DNA of 64,000 bases from Streptomyces sp. ISL-87 (GTDB lineage: Bacteria; Actinomycetota; Actinomycetes; Streptomycetales; Streptomycetaceae), in NCBI RefSeq assembly GCF_018614095.1, contig NZ_JAGGOY010000145.1, forward strand, positions 1 to 64,000, read 5' to 3'. A model generated the notes under the pieces. It was given only the letters and a program-made list of their open reading frames with translations, ran no database searches and was not told the DNA's origin. Shown piece by piece: positions 27,547-37,272 of the stretch; position 1 is the stretch's first letter; each line of letters opens with the position of its first letter. The position numbers and the translations under genes are program-made.

Positions 27547-28178
27547 GCGTCCACCTCCTCGGACGCGGCCGGGGATTCGCCGTTCTCCGGGGCGGTTTCG
27601 CCCCTGACCGGCCCACCCTTGCTTGGCGCGACCTGCCGGACCGTGCCGGGAGCCGCCCCGGCCACCAGACCGCGGTAGTAGTCCTGGTCGTCCGTGCCCG
27701 GGTACATCGCGTGCGGGGCCTCGACCATGCCCTCGGTCAGACCGGCGAGCAGCTGCTCCTTGGTGTAGATGAGCGACTCGCGGCTGACGTCGGCCAGTTC
27801 GAACTCGTTCGTCATCGTCAGCGCCCGCGTCGGGCACGCCTCGATGCACAGCCCGCACAGGATGCAGCGGGCGTAGTTGATCTGGTAGACCGCGCCGTAC
27901 CGCTCGCCCGGGGAGTAGCGCTCCTCCTCGGTGTTGTCCGCGCCCTCCACATAGATCGCGTCGGCGGGGCAGGCCCAGGCGCACAGCTCGCACCCGATGC
28001 ACTTCTCCAGACCGTCCGGGTGGCGGTTGAGCTGGTGCCGTCCGTGGAAGCGCGGAGCGGTGGTCTTCTGCTGCTCCGGGTACTGCTCGGTGAGGCGCTT
28101 CTTGAACATGGCCTTGAAGGTCACGCCGAAGCCGGCCACCGGGTTCTGCCACTTCTCGTTCTGGTCGGCGTCAGACAT
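27543..28178 (-). CDS. nuoI: NADH-quinone oxidoreductase subunit I (2x[4Fe-4S])
   Basis: A 211-residue ferredoxin-like subunit that carries clusters N6a and N6b. Both eight-cysteine motifs are complete: CIGCELCAWACP and CILCGLCIEACP. The ATG at 28178 has AGGAGG upstream and overlaps the nuoH stop by 8 bp; an ATG-proximal frame extension upstream is not needed. The C-terminal tail after residue 165 is Pro/Gly rich and likely disordered. Confidence 0.97.
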   Translation of the reverse strand: MSDADQNEKWQNPVAGFGVTFKAMFKKRLTEQYPEQQKTTAPRFHGRHQLNRHPDGLEKCIGCELCAWACPADAIYVEGADNTEEERYSPGERYGAVYQINYARCILCGLCIEACPTRALTMTNEFELADVSRESLIYTKEQLLAGLTEGMVEAPHAMYPGTDDQDYYRGLVAGAAPGTVRQVAPSKGGPVRGETAPENGESPAASEEVDA

Positions 28179-29541
28179 TCTCAGCACCCTCCTCTCGGTC
28201 ACTGTCAGTATTCGCTCCGCCACTGACAATCAGCTCCCGCTCGGTGCGAGGCCGTCGGCGCGGTACGGGTGCCAGGTGCTGGCCGGGCTTGGGCGGTACG
28301 GGGAAGCCGCCCGCCAGCGGGTCGAACTCCGCGGCCGCTCCGGCCTTTGCGGCCTCCTGGGCGGCCGCCTTCTCCTTCTTGTCGCGGAAGAGATCGGCGA
28401 CGAAGGACAGCAGCAGGATCGCGATGACCCCACCGCCGACGTAGAGCACGATCTCCTGGAAGTCGTAGTTCTCGTTCCGCAGGGCGCGCACGGTGGCGAC
28501 CAGCATCAGCCAGACCACGGAGACGGGGATCAGGACCTTCCAGCCGAGCTTCATCAGCTGGTCGTAGCGCACGCGGGGCAGCGTGCCGCGGAGCCAGATG
28601 AAGAAGAACAGCAGCAGCTGGACCTTGATGACGAACCAGAGCATCGGCCACCAGCCGTGGTTCGCGCCCTCCCAGTACGTGGAGATCGGCGCCGGGGCCC
28701 GCCAGCCGCCGAGGAAGAGGGTGACCGAGACCGCCGAGACGGTGACCATGTTGACGTACTCGGCCAGCATGAACAGCGCGAACTTGATCGACGAGTACTC
28801 GGTGTTGAAGCCGCCGACCAGGTCGCCCTCGGACTCCGGCATGTCGAAGGGGGCGCGGTTCGTCTCGCCGACCATCGTGATGACGTAGATGATGAACGAG
28901 ACCGGCAGCAGGATGATGTACCAGCGGTCCGCCTGCGCCTCCACGATCTTCGAGGTCGACATCGACCCGGAGTAGAGGAAGACCGAGGCGAAGGCCGCGC
29001 CCATCGCGATCTCGTACGAGATCATCTGCGCGCAGGAGCGCAGGCCGCCGAGCAGCGGGTACGTCGAGCCGGACGACCAGCCCGCCAGCACGATGCCGTA
29101 GATGCCGACCGAGGCGACCGCGAGGATGTAGAGCATCGCGATCGGCAGGTCGGTCAGCTGCATCGTGGTGCGCTGCCCGAAGATGGACACCTCGTCGCCC
29201 GGGGGGCCGAAGGGGATCACCGCGATGGCCATGAAGGCCGGGATCGCCGCGACGATCGGAGCCAGGACGTACACCACCTTGTCGGCCCGCTTGACGATGA
29301 TGTCTTCCTTGAGCATCAGCTTCACGCCGTCGGCGAGCGACTGGAGCATGCCCCAGGGGCCGTGCCGGTTGGGGCCGATGCGCAGCTGCATCCAGGCGAC
29401 GACCTTGCGCTCCCACACGATGGAGAAGAGCACGGTCACCATCAGGAAGGCGAAGCAGAAGACCGCCTTGATGACGACGAGCCACCAGACGTCCCTGCCG
29501 AACAGGGAGAGGTCCTCGGCGGCAAGCTGTACCGCGTTCAC
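28171..29541 (-). CDS. nuoH: NADH-quinone oxidoreductase subunit H
   Basis: A 456-residue membrane subunit that forms the quinone-binding tunnel with B and D. Hallmarks are ERKVVAWMQLRIGPNRHGPW, the acidic loop GETNRAPFDMPESEGDLV, and EYSSIKFALFMLAEY. The C-terminal 65 residues are a hydrophilic extension (PVPPKPGQHLAPVPRRR). The GTG at 29541 overlaps the nuoG stop by 4 bp. A much longer in-frame extension upstream is antisense-like reading of nuoG and was discarded. Confidence 0.96.
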   Translation of the reverse strand: MNAVQLAAEDLSLFGRDVWWLVVIKAVFCFAFLMVTVLFSIVWERKVVAWMQLRIGPNRHGPWGMLQSLADGVKLMLKEDIIVKRADKVVYVLAPIVAAIPAFMAIAVIPFGPPGDEVSIFGQRTTMQLTDLPIAMLYILAVASVGIYGIVLAGWSSGSTYPLLGGLRSCAQMISYEIAMGAAFASVFLYSGSMSTSKIVEAQADRWYIILLPVSFIIYVITMVGETNRAPFDMPESEGDLVGGFNTEYSSIKFALFMLAEYVNMVTVSAVSVTLFLGGWRAPAPISTYWEGANHGWWPMLWFVIKVQLLLFFFIWLRGTLPRVRYDQLMKLGWKVLIPVSVVWLMLVATVRALRNENYDFQEIVLYVGGGVIAILLLSFVADLFRDKKEKAAAQEAAKAGAAAEFDPLAGGFPVPPKPGQHLAPVPRRRPRTERELIVSGGANTDSDREEGAENV

Positions 29542-32087
29542 GCGCCCACCTCCGCAGTGGTGTCGCCCGCGCCGGCCGGGGTCGCCGGGCCGATGCGGAC
29601 CAGGTTGCCCGGGCGGGCTCCGGTGTCGGCGAGGACGCCGGAGCCGGTGGAGTTCAGCGGGAGCCAGACCACGCGGTCGGGCATCTCGGTGATCCGGAGC
29701 GGGAGTTCCACGGAGCCGGCCGGGCCGGTGACCGCGAGGACGTCGCCGTTCTTGACGCCCGTCTCGGCGGCCGTGGCGGCCGACAGGCGGGCGCTGGCCT
29801 CGTGCCGGGTGCCGGCCAGGGCGTCGTCGCCGTCCTGGAGGCGGCCCTGGTCGAGGAGGAGCCGGTGGCCCGCGAGGACCGCCTCGCCGACGCCCGGACG
29901 GGGCAGCGGCACGGTGTCCGTGGACTGCTCGGACGCCCGCTCCCCGGCCCACTGGCCGAGCCGGTCGAGCTCCCGGCGTACGGCGTGTACGTCGGGCAGC
30001 GCGATCGGCCGGTCGGCGGCGTCGGCCAGCATGTGCAGCACGCGGGCGTCGGCCGGGGCGAGCCGGCGGGTCATCTGGTCGGGCTTGAGGGCCGCCTCGA
30101 ACGGGCGGAGCCTGCCCTCCCAGTTGATGAACGCGCCCGCCTTCTCGGCCACCGCGGCGACCGGGAAGACCACGTCCGCGTGGGCGGTGACCTCGGTGGG
30201 CCGCAGTTCCAGGGAGACCACGAAGGCCTCCTCGAGGGCGACCCGCGCCCGGGCCGGGTCCGGCAGGTCCGCGACCTCGACACCCGCGACCAGCAGGGCG
30301 GAGAGCTCGCGTCCGGCGGCGGCCTCGATGATCTGTCCGGTGTCGCGGCCGTAGCGGTGCGGCAGTTCGTCCAGGTCCCAGGCGGTGGCGACCTCGTCGC
30401 GGGCCCGCGGATCGGTGGCCGGGCGGGCGCCGGGCAGCAGGGACGGCAGCGCGCCCGCCTCGACGGCGGCCCGCTCCCCGGCCCGGCGCGGGATCCACAC
30501 CAGCTTCGCGCCGGTCGCGGCGGCCGCCCGTACGGCGGCGGTCAGCGCACCGGGCACCGCCGCGAGGCGCTCCCCTACGACGATGACCGCGCCGCTCTCG
30601 CGCAGCGCGTCGGCGGCCGCGTGGCCGCCCTGCTCCAGCCCGGGCCGGGAGGCCAGGCCCTCTCCGGACAACGCCGTCAGCCACTCGGGCTCGGTGCCGG
30701 GGGCGGACGCCAGCAGGGTGCCGCCCGCCTTCTCCAGGCCCCGGGTGGCGAAGGGGGCGAGGGCGAAGGTCCGCTGCTTGTGCTTGCGGTGGGCCTTGCG
30801 CAGCCGCAGGAAGACGCCGGGTGCCTCCTCCTCCGCCTCGATGCCGACGAGCAGCACCGCGGGCGCCGCCTCCAGCGCGGAATACGTCAGCCCCTTGCCG
30901 TCGAGGTCCTTGCCGGTCCCCGCCACGGTGGCGGCCAGGAACTCGGCCTCCTCCGCGCTGTGGATCCGGGCCCGGAAGTCGATGTCGTTGGTGTCCAGCA
31001 CGACGCGGGCGAACTTGGCGTACGCGTAGGCGTCCTCGACGGTGAGCCGGCCGCCGGTGAGGACCCCGGCCCGGCCGCGCGCGGCGGCGAGCCCGGCGGC
31101 CGCGGCCTCCAGGGCCTCGGGCCAGCTCGCCGGCTCCAGGGTCCCGGCGGCGTTGCGCACCAGCGGGGTGGTGAGCCGGTCCGGGCGCTGCGCGTAGCGG
31201 AACCCGAAGCGGCCCTTGTCGCAGATCCACTCCTCGTTGACCTCGGGGTCCTCCGCGGCCAGCCGGCGCAGCACCTTGCCGCGGCGGTGGTCGGTCCGGG
31301 TCGCGCAGCCGCCCGCGCAGTGCTCGCACACGCTCGGGGAGGAGACGAGGTCGAACGGGCGGGAGCGGAACCGGTAGGCGGCCGAGGTGAGGGCGCCGAC
31401 GGGGCAGATCTGGATGGTGTTGCCGGAGAAGTACGACTCGAAGGGGTCGCCCTCGCCGATGCCGACCTGCTGGAGCGCGCCGCGTTCCAGGAGCTCGATC
31501 ATCGGGTCGCCGGCCACCTGGGTGGAGAACCGGGTGCAGCGCGCGCACAGCACGCACCGCTCGCGGTCGAGCAGCACCTGGGTGGAGATCGCCACCGGCT
31601 TCTCGTAGGTCCGCTTCTTACCGTCGAAACGGGAGTCGGACTGGCCGTGGGACATGGCCTGGTTCTGCAGCGGGCACTCGCCGCCCTTGTCGCAGACGGG
31701 GCAGTCCAGCGGGTGGTTGATGAGCAGCAGCTCCATCACCCCGCGCTGGGACTTCTCGGCGACCGGGGAGGTGAGCTGAGTCTTGACGACCATGCCGTCG
31801 GTGCAGGTGATGGTGCAGGAGGCCATCGGCTTGCGCTGGCCCTCGACCTCGACGATGCACTGGCGGCAGGCGCCGACCGGGTCGAGGAGGGGGTGGTCGC
31901 AGAACCGGGGGATCTCGATGCCGATCTGCTCGGCGGCCCGGATGACCAGGGTCCCCTTGGGCACCGACAGTTCGATGCCGTCGATGGTCAGGGACACCGT
32001 GTTCTCGGGGTTCCCGGGGTTCCCGGGGTTGTTGGACGGCCCCGCGGCCTCGCCGCCACCGGCGGGAGCGTTGGTGGTGACGGTCAT
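29538..32087 (-). CDS. nuoG: NADH-quinone oxidoreductase subunit G
   Basis: The 849-residue iron-sulfur subunit of the NADH module. It has an N-terminal [2Fe-2S] domain (CDHPLLDPVGACRQC), the His-ligated [4Fe-4S] site (HPLDCPVCDKGGEC), a third cluster (CVLCARCTRF) and the molybdopterin-like domain with CEHCAGGC for N7. The C-terminal 550 residues are a degenerate, cofactor-free molybdopterin oxidoreductase fold. The first 30 residues are Gly/Pro/Asn rich, with a 9-bp repeat encoding NPG three times. The ATG overlaps the nuoF stop by 4 bp. Confidence 0.97.
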   Translation of the reverse strand: MTVTTNAPAGGGEAAGPSNNPGNPGNPENTVSLTIDGIELSVPKGTLVIRAAEQIGIEIPRFCDHPLLDPVGACRQCIVEVEGQRKPMASCTITCTDGMVVKTQLTSPVAEKSQRGVMELLLINHPLDCPVCDKGGECPLQNQAMSHGQSDSRFDGKKRTYEKPVAISTQVLLDRERCVLCARCTRFSTQVAGDPMIELLERGALQQVGIGEGDPFESYFSGNTIQICPVGALTSAAYRFRSRPFDLVSSPSVCEHCAGGCATRTDHRRGKVLRRLAAEDPEVNEEWICDKGRFGFRYAQRPDRLTTPLVRNAAGTLEPASWPEALEAAAAGLAAARGRAGVLTGGRLTVEDAYAYAKFARVVLDTNDIDFRARIHSAEEAEFLAATVAGTGKDLDGKGLTYSALEAAPAVLLVGIEAEEEAPGVFLRLRKAHRKHKQRTFALAPFATRGLEKAGGTLLASAPGTEPEWLTALSGEGLASRPGLEQGGHAAADALRESGAVIVVGERLAAVPGALTAAVRAAAATGAKLVWIPRRAGERAAVEAGALPSLLPGARPATDPRARDEVATAWDLDELPHRYGRDTGQIIEAAAGRELSALLVAGVEVADLPDPARARVALEEAFVVSLELRPTEVTAHADVVFPVAAVAEKAGAFINWEGRLRPFEAALKPDQMTRRLAPADARVLHMLADAADRPIALPDVHAVRRELDRLGQWAGERASEQSTDTVPLPRPGVGEAVLAGHRLLLDQGRLQDGDDALAGTRHEASARLSAATAAETGVKNGDVLAVTGPAGSVELPLRITEMPDRVVWLPLNSTGSGVLADTGARPGNLVRIGPATPAGAGDTTAEVGA

Positions 32088-33430
32088 GCGTTCACCTCCG
32101 TGTCAGCCCAGAGGGTCGACTTCTTGGGGTCGAAGGGGCAGCCCTTGCCCGTGATGTGCTGCTCGTACTCCGAGCGGAAGTACTTGAGCGAGGAGAAGAT
32201 CGGGCTGGCCGCGCCGTCGCCGAGCGCGCAGAAGGACTTGCCGTTGATGTTGTCGGCGATGTCGTTCAGCTTGTCGAGGTCGGACATCAAGCCCTTGCCC
32301 GCCTCGATGTCGCGAAGCAGCTGGACCAGCCAGTAGGTGCCTTCGCGGCAGGGGGTGCACTTGCCGCAGGACTCGTGGGCGTAGAACTCGGTCCAGCGGG
32401 TCACCGCCCGGACCACGCAGGTCGTCTCGTCGAAGCACTGGAGTGCCTTGGTGCCGAGCATCGACCCGGCCGCGCCCACGCCCTCGTAGTCGAGCGGGAC
32501 GTCGAGGTGCTCGTCCGTGAACATCGGGGTGGAGGAGCCGCCGGGAGTCCAGAACTTCAGCCGGTGCCCGGGGCGCATCCCGCCGCTCATGTCGAGCAGC
32601 TGGCGCAGGGTGATGCCGAGCGGGGCCTCGTACTGGCCGGGGCCGGAGACGTGCCCGGAGAGCGAATACAGCGTGAAGCCGGGGGACTTCTCGGTCCCCA
32701 TCGCCTTGAACCAGTCCTTGCCCCTGTTCAGGATCGAGGGAACCGAGGCGATGGACTCGACGTTGTTGACGACAGTGGGGCACGCGTAGAGCCCCTCCAC
32801 GGCAGGGAAGGGAGGACGCAGCCGGGGCTGACCGCGCCGGCCTTCGAGGGAGTCGAGCAGCGCCGTCTCCTCGCCGCAGATGTACGCGCCCGCTCCCGCG
32901 TGCACCGTGATGTCGAGCTTCAGCCCGCTCCCCAGGATGTTCTCGCCGAGGTAGCCGGCCTCGTACGCCTCACGCACCGCCTCGTGCAGGCGCCGCAGCA
33001 CCGGCACGACCTCACCGCGCAGGTAGATGAAGGCGTGCTCCGACCGGATCGCGTAGCAGGCAATGATCATTCCCTCGATGAGGGAATGCGGGTTGGCGAA
33101 GAGAAGGGGGATGTCCTTGCAGGTTCCCGGCTCCGACTCGTCCGCGTTCACGACGAGGTAGTGCGGCTTTCCGTCGCCCTGCGGGATGAACTGCCACTTC
33201 ATTCCGGTGGGGAAGCCCGCGCCGCCGCGCCCGCGCAGACCCGAGTCCTTCACGTACGCGATGAGGTCGTCCGGGGTCATCGCGAGCGCCTTGCGCAGGC
33301 CCTCGTACCCCTCGTGGCGCCGGTAGGTCTCCAGCGTCCACGACTGCGGCTCGTCCCAGAAGGCCGACAGCACGGGTGCCAGCAGCTTCTCGGGCGCGCC
33401 GTTCTCGTGCATCTCCGCGGTCACGGTCAT
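32084..33430 (-). CDS. nuoF: NADH-quinone oxidoreductase subunit F
   Basis: A 448-residue subunit that binds NADH and FMN. It has the GRGGAGFPTGMKW nucleotide loop, NADESEPGTCKD, the FMN region AYICGEETALLDSLEG, and the [4Fe-4S] N3 ligands ESCGKCTPCREGT plus a later Cys. The ATG at 33430 overlaps the nuoE stop by one base (TGATG), and the stop overlaps nuoG. Its presence with nuoE and nuoG shows that the main complex I oxidises NADH itself. Confidence 0.97.
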   Translation of the reverse strand: MTVTAEMHENGAPEKLLAPVLSAFWDEPQSWTLETYRRHEGYEGLRKALAMTPDDLIAYVKDSGLRGRGGAGFPTGMKWQFIPQGDGKPHYLVVNADESEPGTCKDIPLLFANPHSLIEGMIIACYAIRSEHAFIYLRGEVVPVLRRLHEAVREAYEAGYLGENILGSGLKLDITVHAGAGAYICGEETALLDSLEGRRGQPRLRPPFPAVEGLYACPTVVNNVESIASVPSILNRGKDWFKAMGTEKSPGFTLYSLSGHVSGPGQYEAPLGITLRQLLDMSGGMRPGHRLKFWTPGGSSTPMFTDEHLDVPLDYEGVGAAGSMLGTKALQCFDETTCVVRAVTRWTEFYAHESCGKCTPCREGTYWLVQLLRDIEAGKGLMSDLDKLNDIADNINGKSFCALGDGAASPIFSSLKYFRSEYEQHITGKGCPFDPKKSTLWADTEVNA

Positions 33431-34176
33431 CACTCCCCCTCCTCGGTGGCAGCCGCGGCCTCGCCACGCGGGTGCACGACCTTGCCGTGCTGCGGGGACT
33501 CGCCGCGGGCGATACGCAGGCCGATGAGGGAGGCCGGGCCGGCGCCGCCGGTCGCCTCCACGGCTCCCGCGCGCTCGTCCGGGAAACCGGCCAGGATCCG
33601 GGCGGTCTCCTTGTACGTGCACAGCGGTGCGCCCCGCGTCGGCTGGACCGGGCGGCCGGCCAGCAGGTCGTCCACCATGGCCTTGGCGGACTCGGGGGTC
33701 TGGTTGTCGAAGAACTCCCAGTTGACCATCACCACGGGGGCGTAGTCGCAGGCCGCGTTGCACTCGATGTGCTCCAGCGTGACCTTGCCGTCCGGGGTGG
33801 TCTCGTTGTTGCCGACCCCGAGGTGCTCCTTGAGCTCCTCGAAGATGGCGTCGCCGCCCATCACCGCGCACAGCGTGTTCGTGCAGACGCCCACCTGGTA
33901 GTCGCCGGAGGGACCTCGCCGGTACATCGTGTAGAAGGTGGCGACGGCGGTGACCTCGGCGGTGGTCAGGCCCAGCGTCTCGGCGCAGAACCGGATGCCG
34001 GTGCGCGAGACGTAGCCCTCCTCCGCCTGCGTCAGGTGCAGCAGCGGCAGCAGCGCGGAGCGGCTGTCGGGGTAGCGGGCGATGACGTCGGCGGCGTCGG
34101 CCGCCAGCCGCTCGCGTACCTCCGCCGGGTAGTCGGGGGCGGGCAGCTGGGGCATGCCCAGCGAGATCTCTGTCAT
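33430..34176 (-). CDS. nuoE: NADH-quinone oxidoreductase subunit E
   Basis: A 248-residue thioredoxin-like [2Fe-2S] subunit (cluster N1a). Ligands are in GVCTNTLCAVMGG and ECNAACDYAP. The C-terminal ~50 residues (PTRGAPLCTYKETARILAGF onward) extend beyond the E. coli protein and look flexible. The ATG overlaps the nuoD stop by 4 bp. Confidence 0.96.
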   Translation of the reverse strand: MTEISLGMPQLPAPDYPAEVRERLAADAADVIARYPDSRSALLPLLHLTQAEEGYVSRTGIRFCAETLGLTTAEVTAVATFYTMYRRGPSGDYQVGVCTNTLCAVMGGDAIFEELKEHLGVGNNETTPDGKVTLEHIECNAACDYAPVVMVNWEFFDNQTPESAKAMVDDLLAGRPVQPTRGAPLCTYKETARILAGFPDERAGAVEATGGAGPASLIGLRIARGESPQHGKVVHPRGEAAAATEEGE

Positions 34177-35498
34177 CGGTCGACGCCTCCCATCACGGGG
34201 TCGATGGAGGCGACGGCGACGATGACGTCGGCGACCTGGCCGCCCTCGCACATCGCTGCCATGGCCTGGAGGTTGGTGAAGGACGGGTCGCGGAAGTGGA
34301 CCCGGTAGGGGCGGGTGCCGCCGTCGGAGACGACGTGGACGCCGAGCTCGCCCTTGGGGGATTCGACGGCCGCGTACACCTGGCCGGCCGGTACCCGGAA
34401 GCCCTCGGTCACCAGCTTGAAGTGGTGGATGAGGGCCTCCATGGAGGTGCCCATGATGTTCCTGATGTGGTCCAGCGAGTTGCCGAGCCCGTCCGGGCCC
34501 ATCGCGAGCTGCGCCGGCCAGGCGATCTTCTTGTCGGCGACCATCACCGGGCCCGGCTCCAGCCGCTCCAGGCACTGCTCGACGATCCGCAGCGACTGGC
34601 GCATCTCCTCCAGGCGGATCAGGAACCGCCCGTAGGCGTCGCAGCTCTCGGTGGTCGGCACGTCGAACTCGTAGTTCTCGTAGCCGCAGTACGGGTCCGA
34701 CTTGCGCAGGTCGTGCGGCAGGCCCGCCGAGCGCAGGATCGGGCCCGTGGCGCCCAGCGCCATGCAGCCGGTGAGGTCGAGGTAGCCGACGTCCTGCATG
34801 CGGGCCTTGAAGATGGGGTTGCCGGTGGCGAGCTTGTCGTACTCCGGCAGGTTCTTCTTCATGGTCTTGATCAAGTCGCGCAGCTGGTCGACGGCGCCCG
34901 GGGGCAGGTCCAGGGCGAGGCCGCCGGGGCGGACGAACGCGTGGTTCATCCGCAGGCCGGTGATCAGCTCGAAGACGTCGAGGATCAGCTCGCGGTCGCG
35001 GAAGCCGTAGATCATGATCGTGGTCGCGCCCAGCTCCATACCGCCGGTGGCGATGCACACCAGGTGGGAGGAGAGCCGGTTGAGCTCCATCAGCAGGACG
35101 CGGATGACGGTGGCGCGGTCCGGGATCTGGTCCGTGATGCCGAGCAGCCTCTCGACACCCAGGCAGTACGCCGTCTCGTTGAAGAACGGCGTCAGGTAGT
35201 CCATGCGCGTCACGAAGGTGGTGCCCTGCGTCCAATTCCGGTATTCGAGGTTCTTCTCGATGCCGGTGTGCAGGTAGCCGATGCCGCAGCGGGCCTCGGT
35301 GACGGTCTCGCCGTCGATCTCCAGGATCAGGCGGAGCACTCCGTGGGTGGACGGGTGCTGGGGACCCATGTTGACGACGATCCGCTCGTCGTCCGCGCGG
35401 GCCGCCGACTGGACGATCTCGTCCCAGTCGCCGCCGGTGACGGTGTAGACGAGGCCTTCGGTGGTCTCCCGGGAGGAGGCGTGGTTTGACGTGGACAT
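34173..35498 (-). CDS. nuoD: NADH-quinone oxidoreductase subunit D
   Basis: A 441-residue 49-kDa homologue that forms the quinone site with NuoB. Key features are NMGPQHPSTHGVLRL with the quinone-site His, GYLHTGIEKNLEYR, and the Tyr-bearing loop DPYCGYENYEFDVP. It ends in the conserved DPVMGGVDR. C and D are separate genes here, unlike the fused nuoCD of enterobacteria. The ATG overlaps the nuoC stop by one base. Confidence 0.97.
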   Translation of the reverse strand: MSTSNHASSRETTEGLVYTVTGGDWDEIVQSAARADDERIVVNMGPQHPSTHGVLRLILEIDGETVTEARCGIGYLHTGIEKNLEYRNWTQGTTFVTRMDYLTPFFNETAYCLGVERLLGITDQIPDRATVIRVLLMELNRLSSHLVCIATGGMELGATTIMIYGFRDRELILDVFELITGLRMNHAFVRPGGLALDLPPGAVDQLRDLIKTMKKNLPEYDKLATGNPIFKARMQDVGYLDLTGCMALGATGPILRSAGLPHDLRKSDPYCGYENYEFDVPTTESCDAYGRFLIRLEEMRQSLRIVEQCLERLEPGPVMVADKKIAWPAQLAMGPDGLGNSLDHIRNIMGTSMEALIHHFKLVTEGFRVPAGQVYAAVESPKGELGVHVVSDGGTRPYRVHFRDPSFTNLQAMAAMCEGGQVADVIVAVASIDPVMGGVDR

Positions 35499-36220
35499 CA
35501 GCTGTACGACCTCCGCTGGTCGGGAGCCGGGATCTGGGCGCCCTTGTACTCGATGGGGATGCCGCCGAGCGGGTAGTCCTTGCGCTGCGGGAAGCCCTGC
35601 CAGTCGTCCGGCATCATGATCCGGGTGAGGGCGGGGTGCCCGTCGAAGATCAGGCCGAAGAAGTCGTACGTCTCGCGCTCGTGCCAGTCGTTGGTCGGGT
35701 AGACGGAGACGAGCGACGGGAGGTGCGGGTCGCCGTCCGGGACGGACACCTCCAGCCGCACCACCCGGCCGTGAGTGATCGAGCGCAGGTGGTACACGGC
35801 GTGCAGCTCGCGGCCCTTGTCGTGGGGGAAGTGCACCCCGGAGACGCCGGTGCAGAGCTCGAAGCGCAGGGCCGGGTCGTCGCGCAGGGTGGAGGCCACC
35901 CGCACCAGGTGCTCGCGGGCGATGTGGAAGGTGAGCTCGCCCCGGTCGACCACCGTCTTCTCGATGGCGTTCGCGGGGACCAGCTCCTGCTCCTCCAGGG
36001 CGCCTTCGAGCTCGTCGGCCACCTCGTCGAAGTAGGAGCCGTAGGGGCGGCTCGTCGCCCCGGGCAGGGCCACGGTGCGCACGAGGCCGCCGTAGCCGCT
36101 GGTGTCGCCGCCGTTCGCGGCGCCGAACATGCCCTTGCGGACGCCGATCACCTCGGGGCCGGCGGACCCCCTCGGGGCAGGAACGTTGTTCCCGTTGTCG
36201 GGAGTGGTGCTCTCGCTCAC
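35498..36220 (-). CDS. nuoC: NADH-quinone oxidoreductase subunit C
   Basis: A 240-residue 30-kDa subunit homologue. The family signature is ERETYDFFGLIFDGHPALTR followed by RKDYPLGG. The first 60 residues are an Asn/Gly/Pro-rich extension with GVRKGMFG, common in actinobacteria. The GTG start overlaps the nuoB stop by 4 bp. Confidence 0.96.
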   Translation of the reverse strand: MSESTTPDNGNNVPAPRGSAGPEVIGVRKGMFGAANGGDTSGYGGLVRTVALPGATSRPYGSYFDEVADELEGALEEQELVPANAIEKTVVDRGELTFHIAREHLVRVASTLRDDPALRFELCTGVSGVHFPHDKGRELHAVYHLRSITHGRVVRLEVSVPDGDPHLPSLVSVYPTNDWHERETYDFFGLIFDGHPALTRIMMPDDWQGFPQRKDYPLGGIPIEYKGAQIPAPDQRRSYS

Positions 36221-36771
36221 CGGAGGAGCCCCTTCATCTCAATGGTGGGGAGGGCCTTGAGGGCCGCCTCCTCCGCCTCGCGCGCCGCCTCTTCCCGGTT
36301 CACGCCGAGCTTGGAGCCCTGGATCTTCTGGTGGAGCTTGAGGATCGCGTCCATCAGCATCTCGGGGCGGGGCGGGCAGCCGGGGAGGTAGATGTCCACC
36401 GGAACGATGTGATCGACGCCCTGGACAATCGCGTAGTTATTGAACATTCCGCCTGATGAGGCGCAAACACCCATAGAAATGACCCACTTGGGAGCGGGCA
36501 TCTGGTCGTACACCTGCCGCAGCACCGGCGCCATCTTCTGGCTGACCCGGCCGGCCACGATCATCAGATCGGCCTGGCGCGGGGAGCCGCGGAAGACCTC
36601 CATGCCGAAGCGGGCCAGGTCGTACCGGCCCGCTCCGGTGGTCATCATCTCGATGGCGCAGCACGCGAGGCCGAAGGTGGCCGGGAAGACGGATGACTTG
36701 CGCACCCAGCCCGCGGCCTGTTCGACGGTGGTCAGCAGAAAGCCGCTCGGCAGCTTCTCTTCCAGTCCCAT
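36217..36771 (-). CDS. nuoB: NADH-quinone oxidoreductase subunit B
   Basis: A 184-residue subunit holding cluster N2. Ligands are Cys37, Cys38, Cys103 and Cys132 (PGCPPRPE). It starts with ATG 14 bp after the nuoA stop and overlaps nuoC. Compared with NuoB2 it has GVCASSGGMFNNY in the third-ligand loop, the usual complex I form. Confidence 0.97.
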   Translation of the reverse strand: MGLEEKLPSGFLLTTVEQAAGWVRKSSVFPATFGLACCAIEMMTTGAGRYDLARFGMEVFRGSPRQADLMIVAGRVSQKMAPVLRQVYDQMPAPKWVISMGVCASSGGMFNNYAIVQGVDHIVPVDIYLPGCPPRPEMLMDAILKLHQKIQGSKLGVNREEAAREAEEAALKALPTIEMKGLLR

Positions 36772-36785
36772 GGAAATTCAGCCCC

Positions 36786-37145
36786 TCAGTCCCATTCCAG
36801 GCCGCCGCGGCGCCAGACGTAGGCGTAGGCGACGAAGACGGTGAGCACGAAGAGCAGCATCTCGACGAGCCCGAAGATCCCCAGGGAGTCGAAGGTGACG
36901 GCCCAGGGGTAGAGGAAGACAACCTCGATGTCGAAGACGATGAAGAGCATCGCCGTCAGGTAGTACTTGATGGGGAAGCGACCGCCGCCGGCCGGCACCG
37001 GAGTGGGCTCGATGCCGCACTCGTACGCTTCGAGCTTTGCCCGGTTGTACCGTTTTGGACCGATCAGCGTGGCCATGACCACGGAGAAGATCGCAAACCC
37101 TGCGCCGAGGGCGCCGAGCACGAGGATGGGCGCGTACGCATTCAC
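36786..37145 (-). CDS. nuoA: NADH-quinone oxidoreductase subunit A
   Basis: A 119-residue, three-helix subunit with the NuoA signature YECGIEPTPVPAGGGRFPIK and the acidic FDIEVVFLYPWA helix. The GTG at 37145 follows GGAGCGAGGAGC. It is the first gene of a 14-gene operon in the classical order A to N, running to 21212. The 5' region carries a probable Rex operator at 37240 and a -10 box at 37273, which suggests NADH/NAD+-responsive control. Confidence 0.97.
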   Translation of the reverse strand: MNAYAPILVLGALGAGFAIFSVVMATLIGPKRYNRAKLEAYECGIEPTPVPAGGGRFPIKYYLTAMLFIVFDIEVVFLYPWAVTFDSLGIFGLVEMLLFVLTVFVAYAYVWRRGGLEWD

Positions 37146-37239
37146 GCTCCTCGCTCCTTCCAGTCGTCCTTGACCGTTGGACCGCTGCGCCGGCGCCACG
37201 TGCCCCGCCTCGCGAAGATCACCCCACCGGGGGGATCGC

Positions 37240-37257
37240 ATGTGAGGCAGTTCACAA
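37240..37257. promoter_or_regulatory. probable Rex operator of the nuo operon
   Basis: ATGTGAGGCAGTTCACAA matches the Streptomyces Rex consensus TTGTGAANNNNTTCACAA at 12 of 14 defined positions, with a perfect right half. It lies 95-112 bp before nuoA and just downstream of a likely transcription start. nuoA-N is a known Rex target in S. coelicolor, as I recall. Confidence 0.7.
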
Positions 37258-37272
37258 GCCGGACTGCTGCGC

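Noticed and set aside
29542..31557. A large upstream extension of the nuoH frame
   Set aside because: The extra ~670 residues are an out-of-frame reading of nuoG. The GTG at 29541 overlapping the nuoG stop fits the operon pattern.
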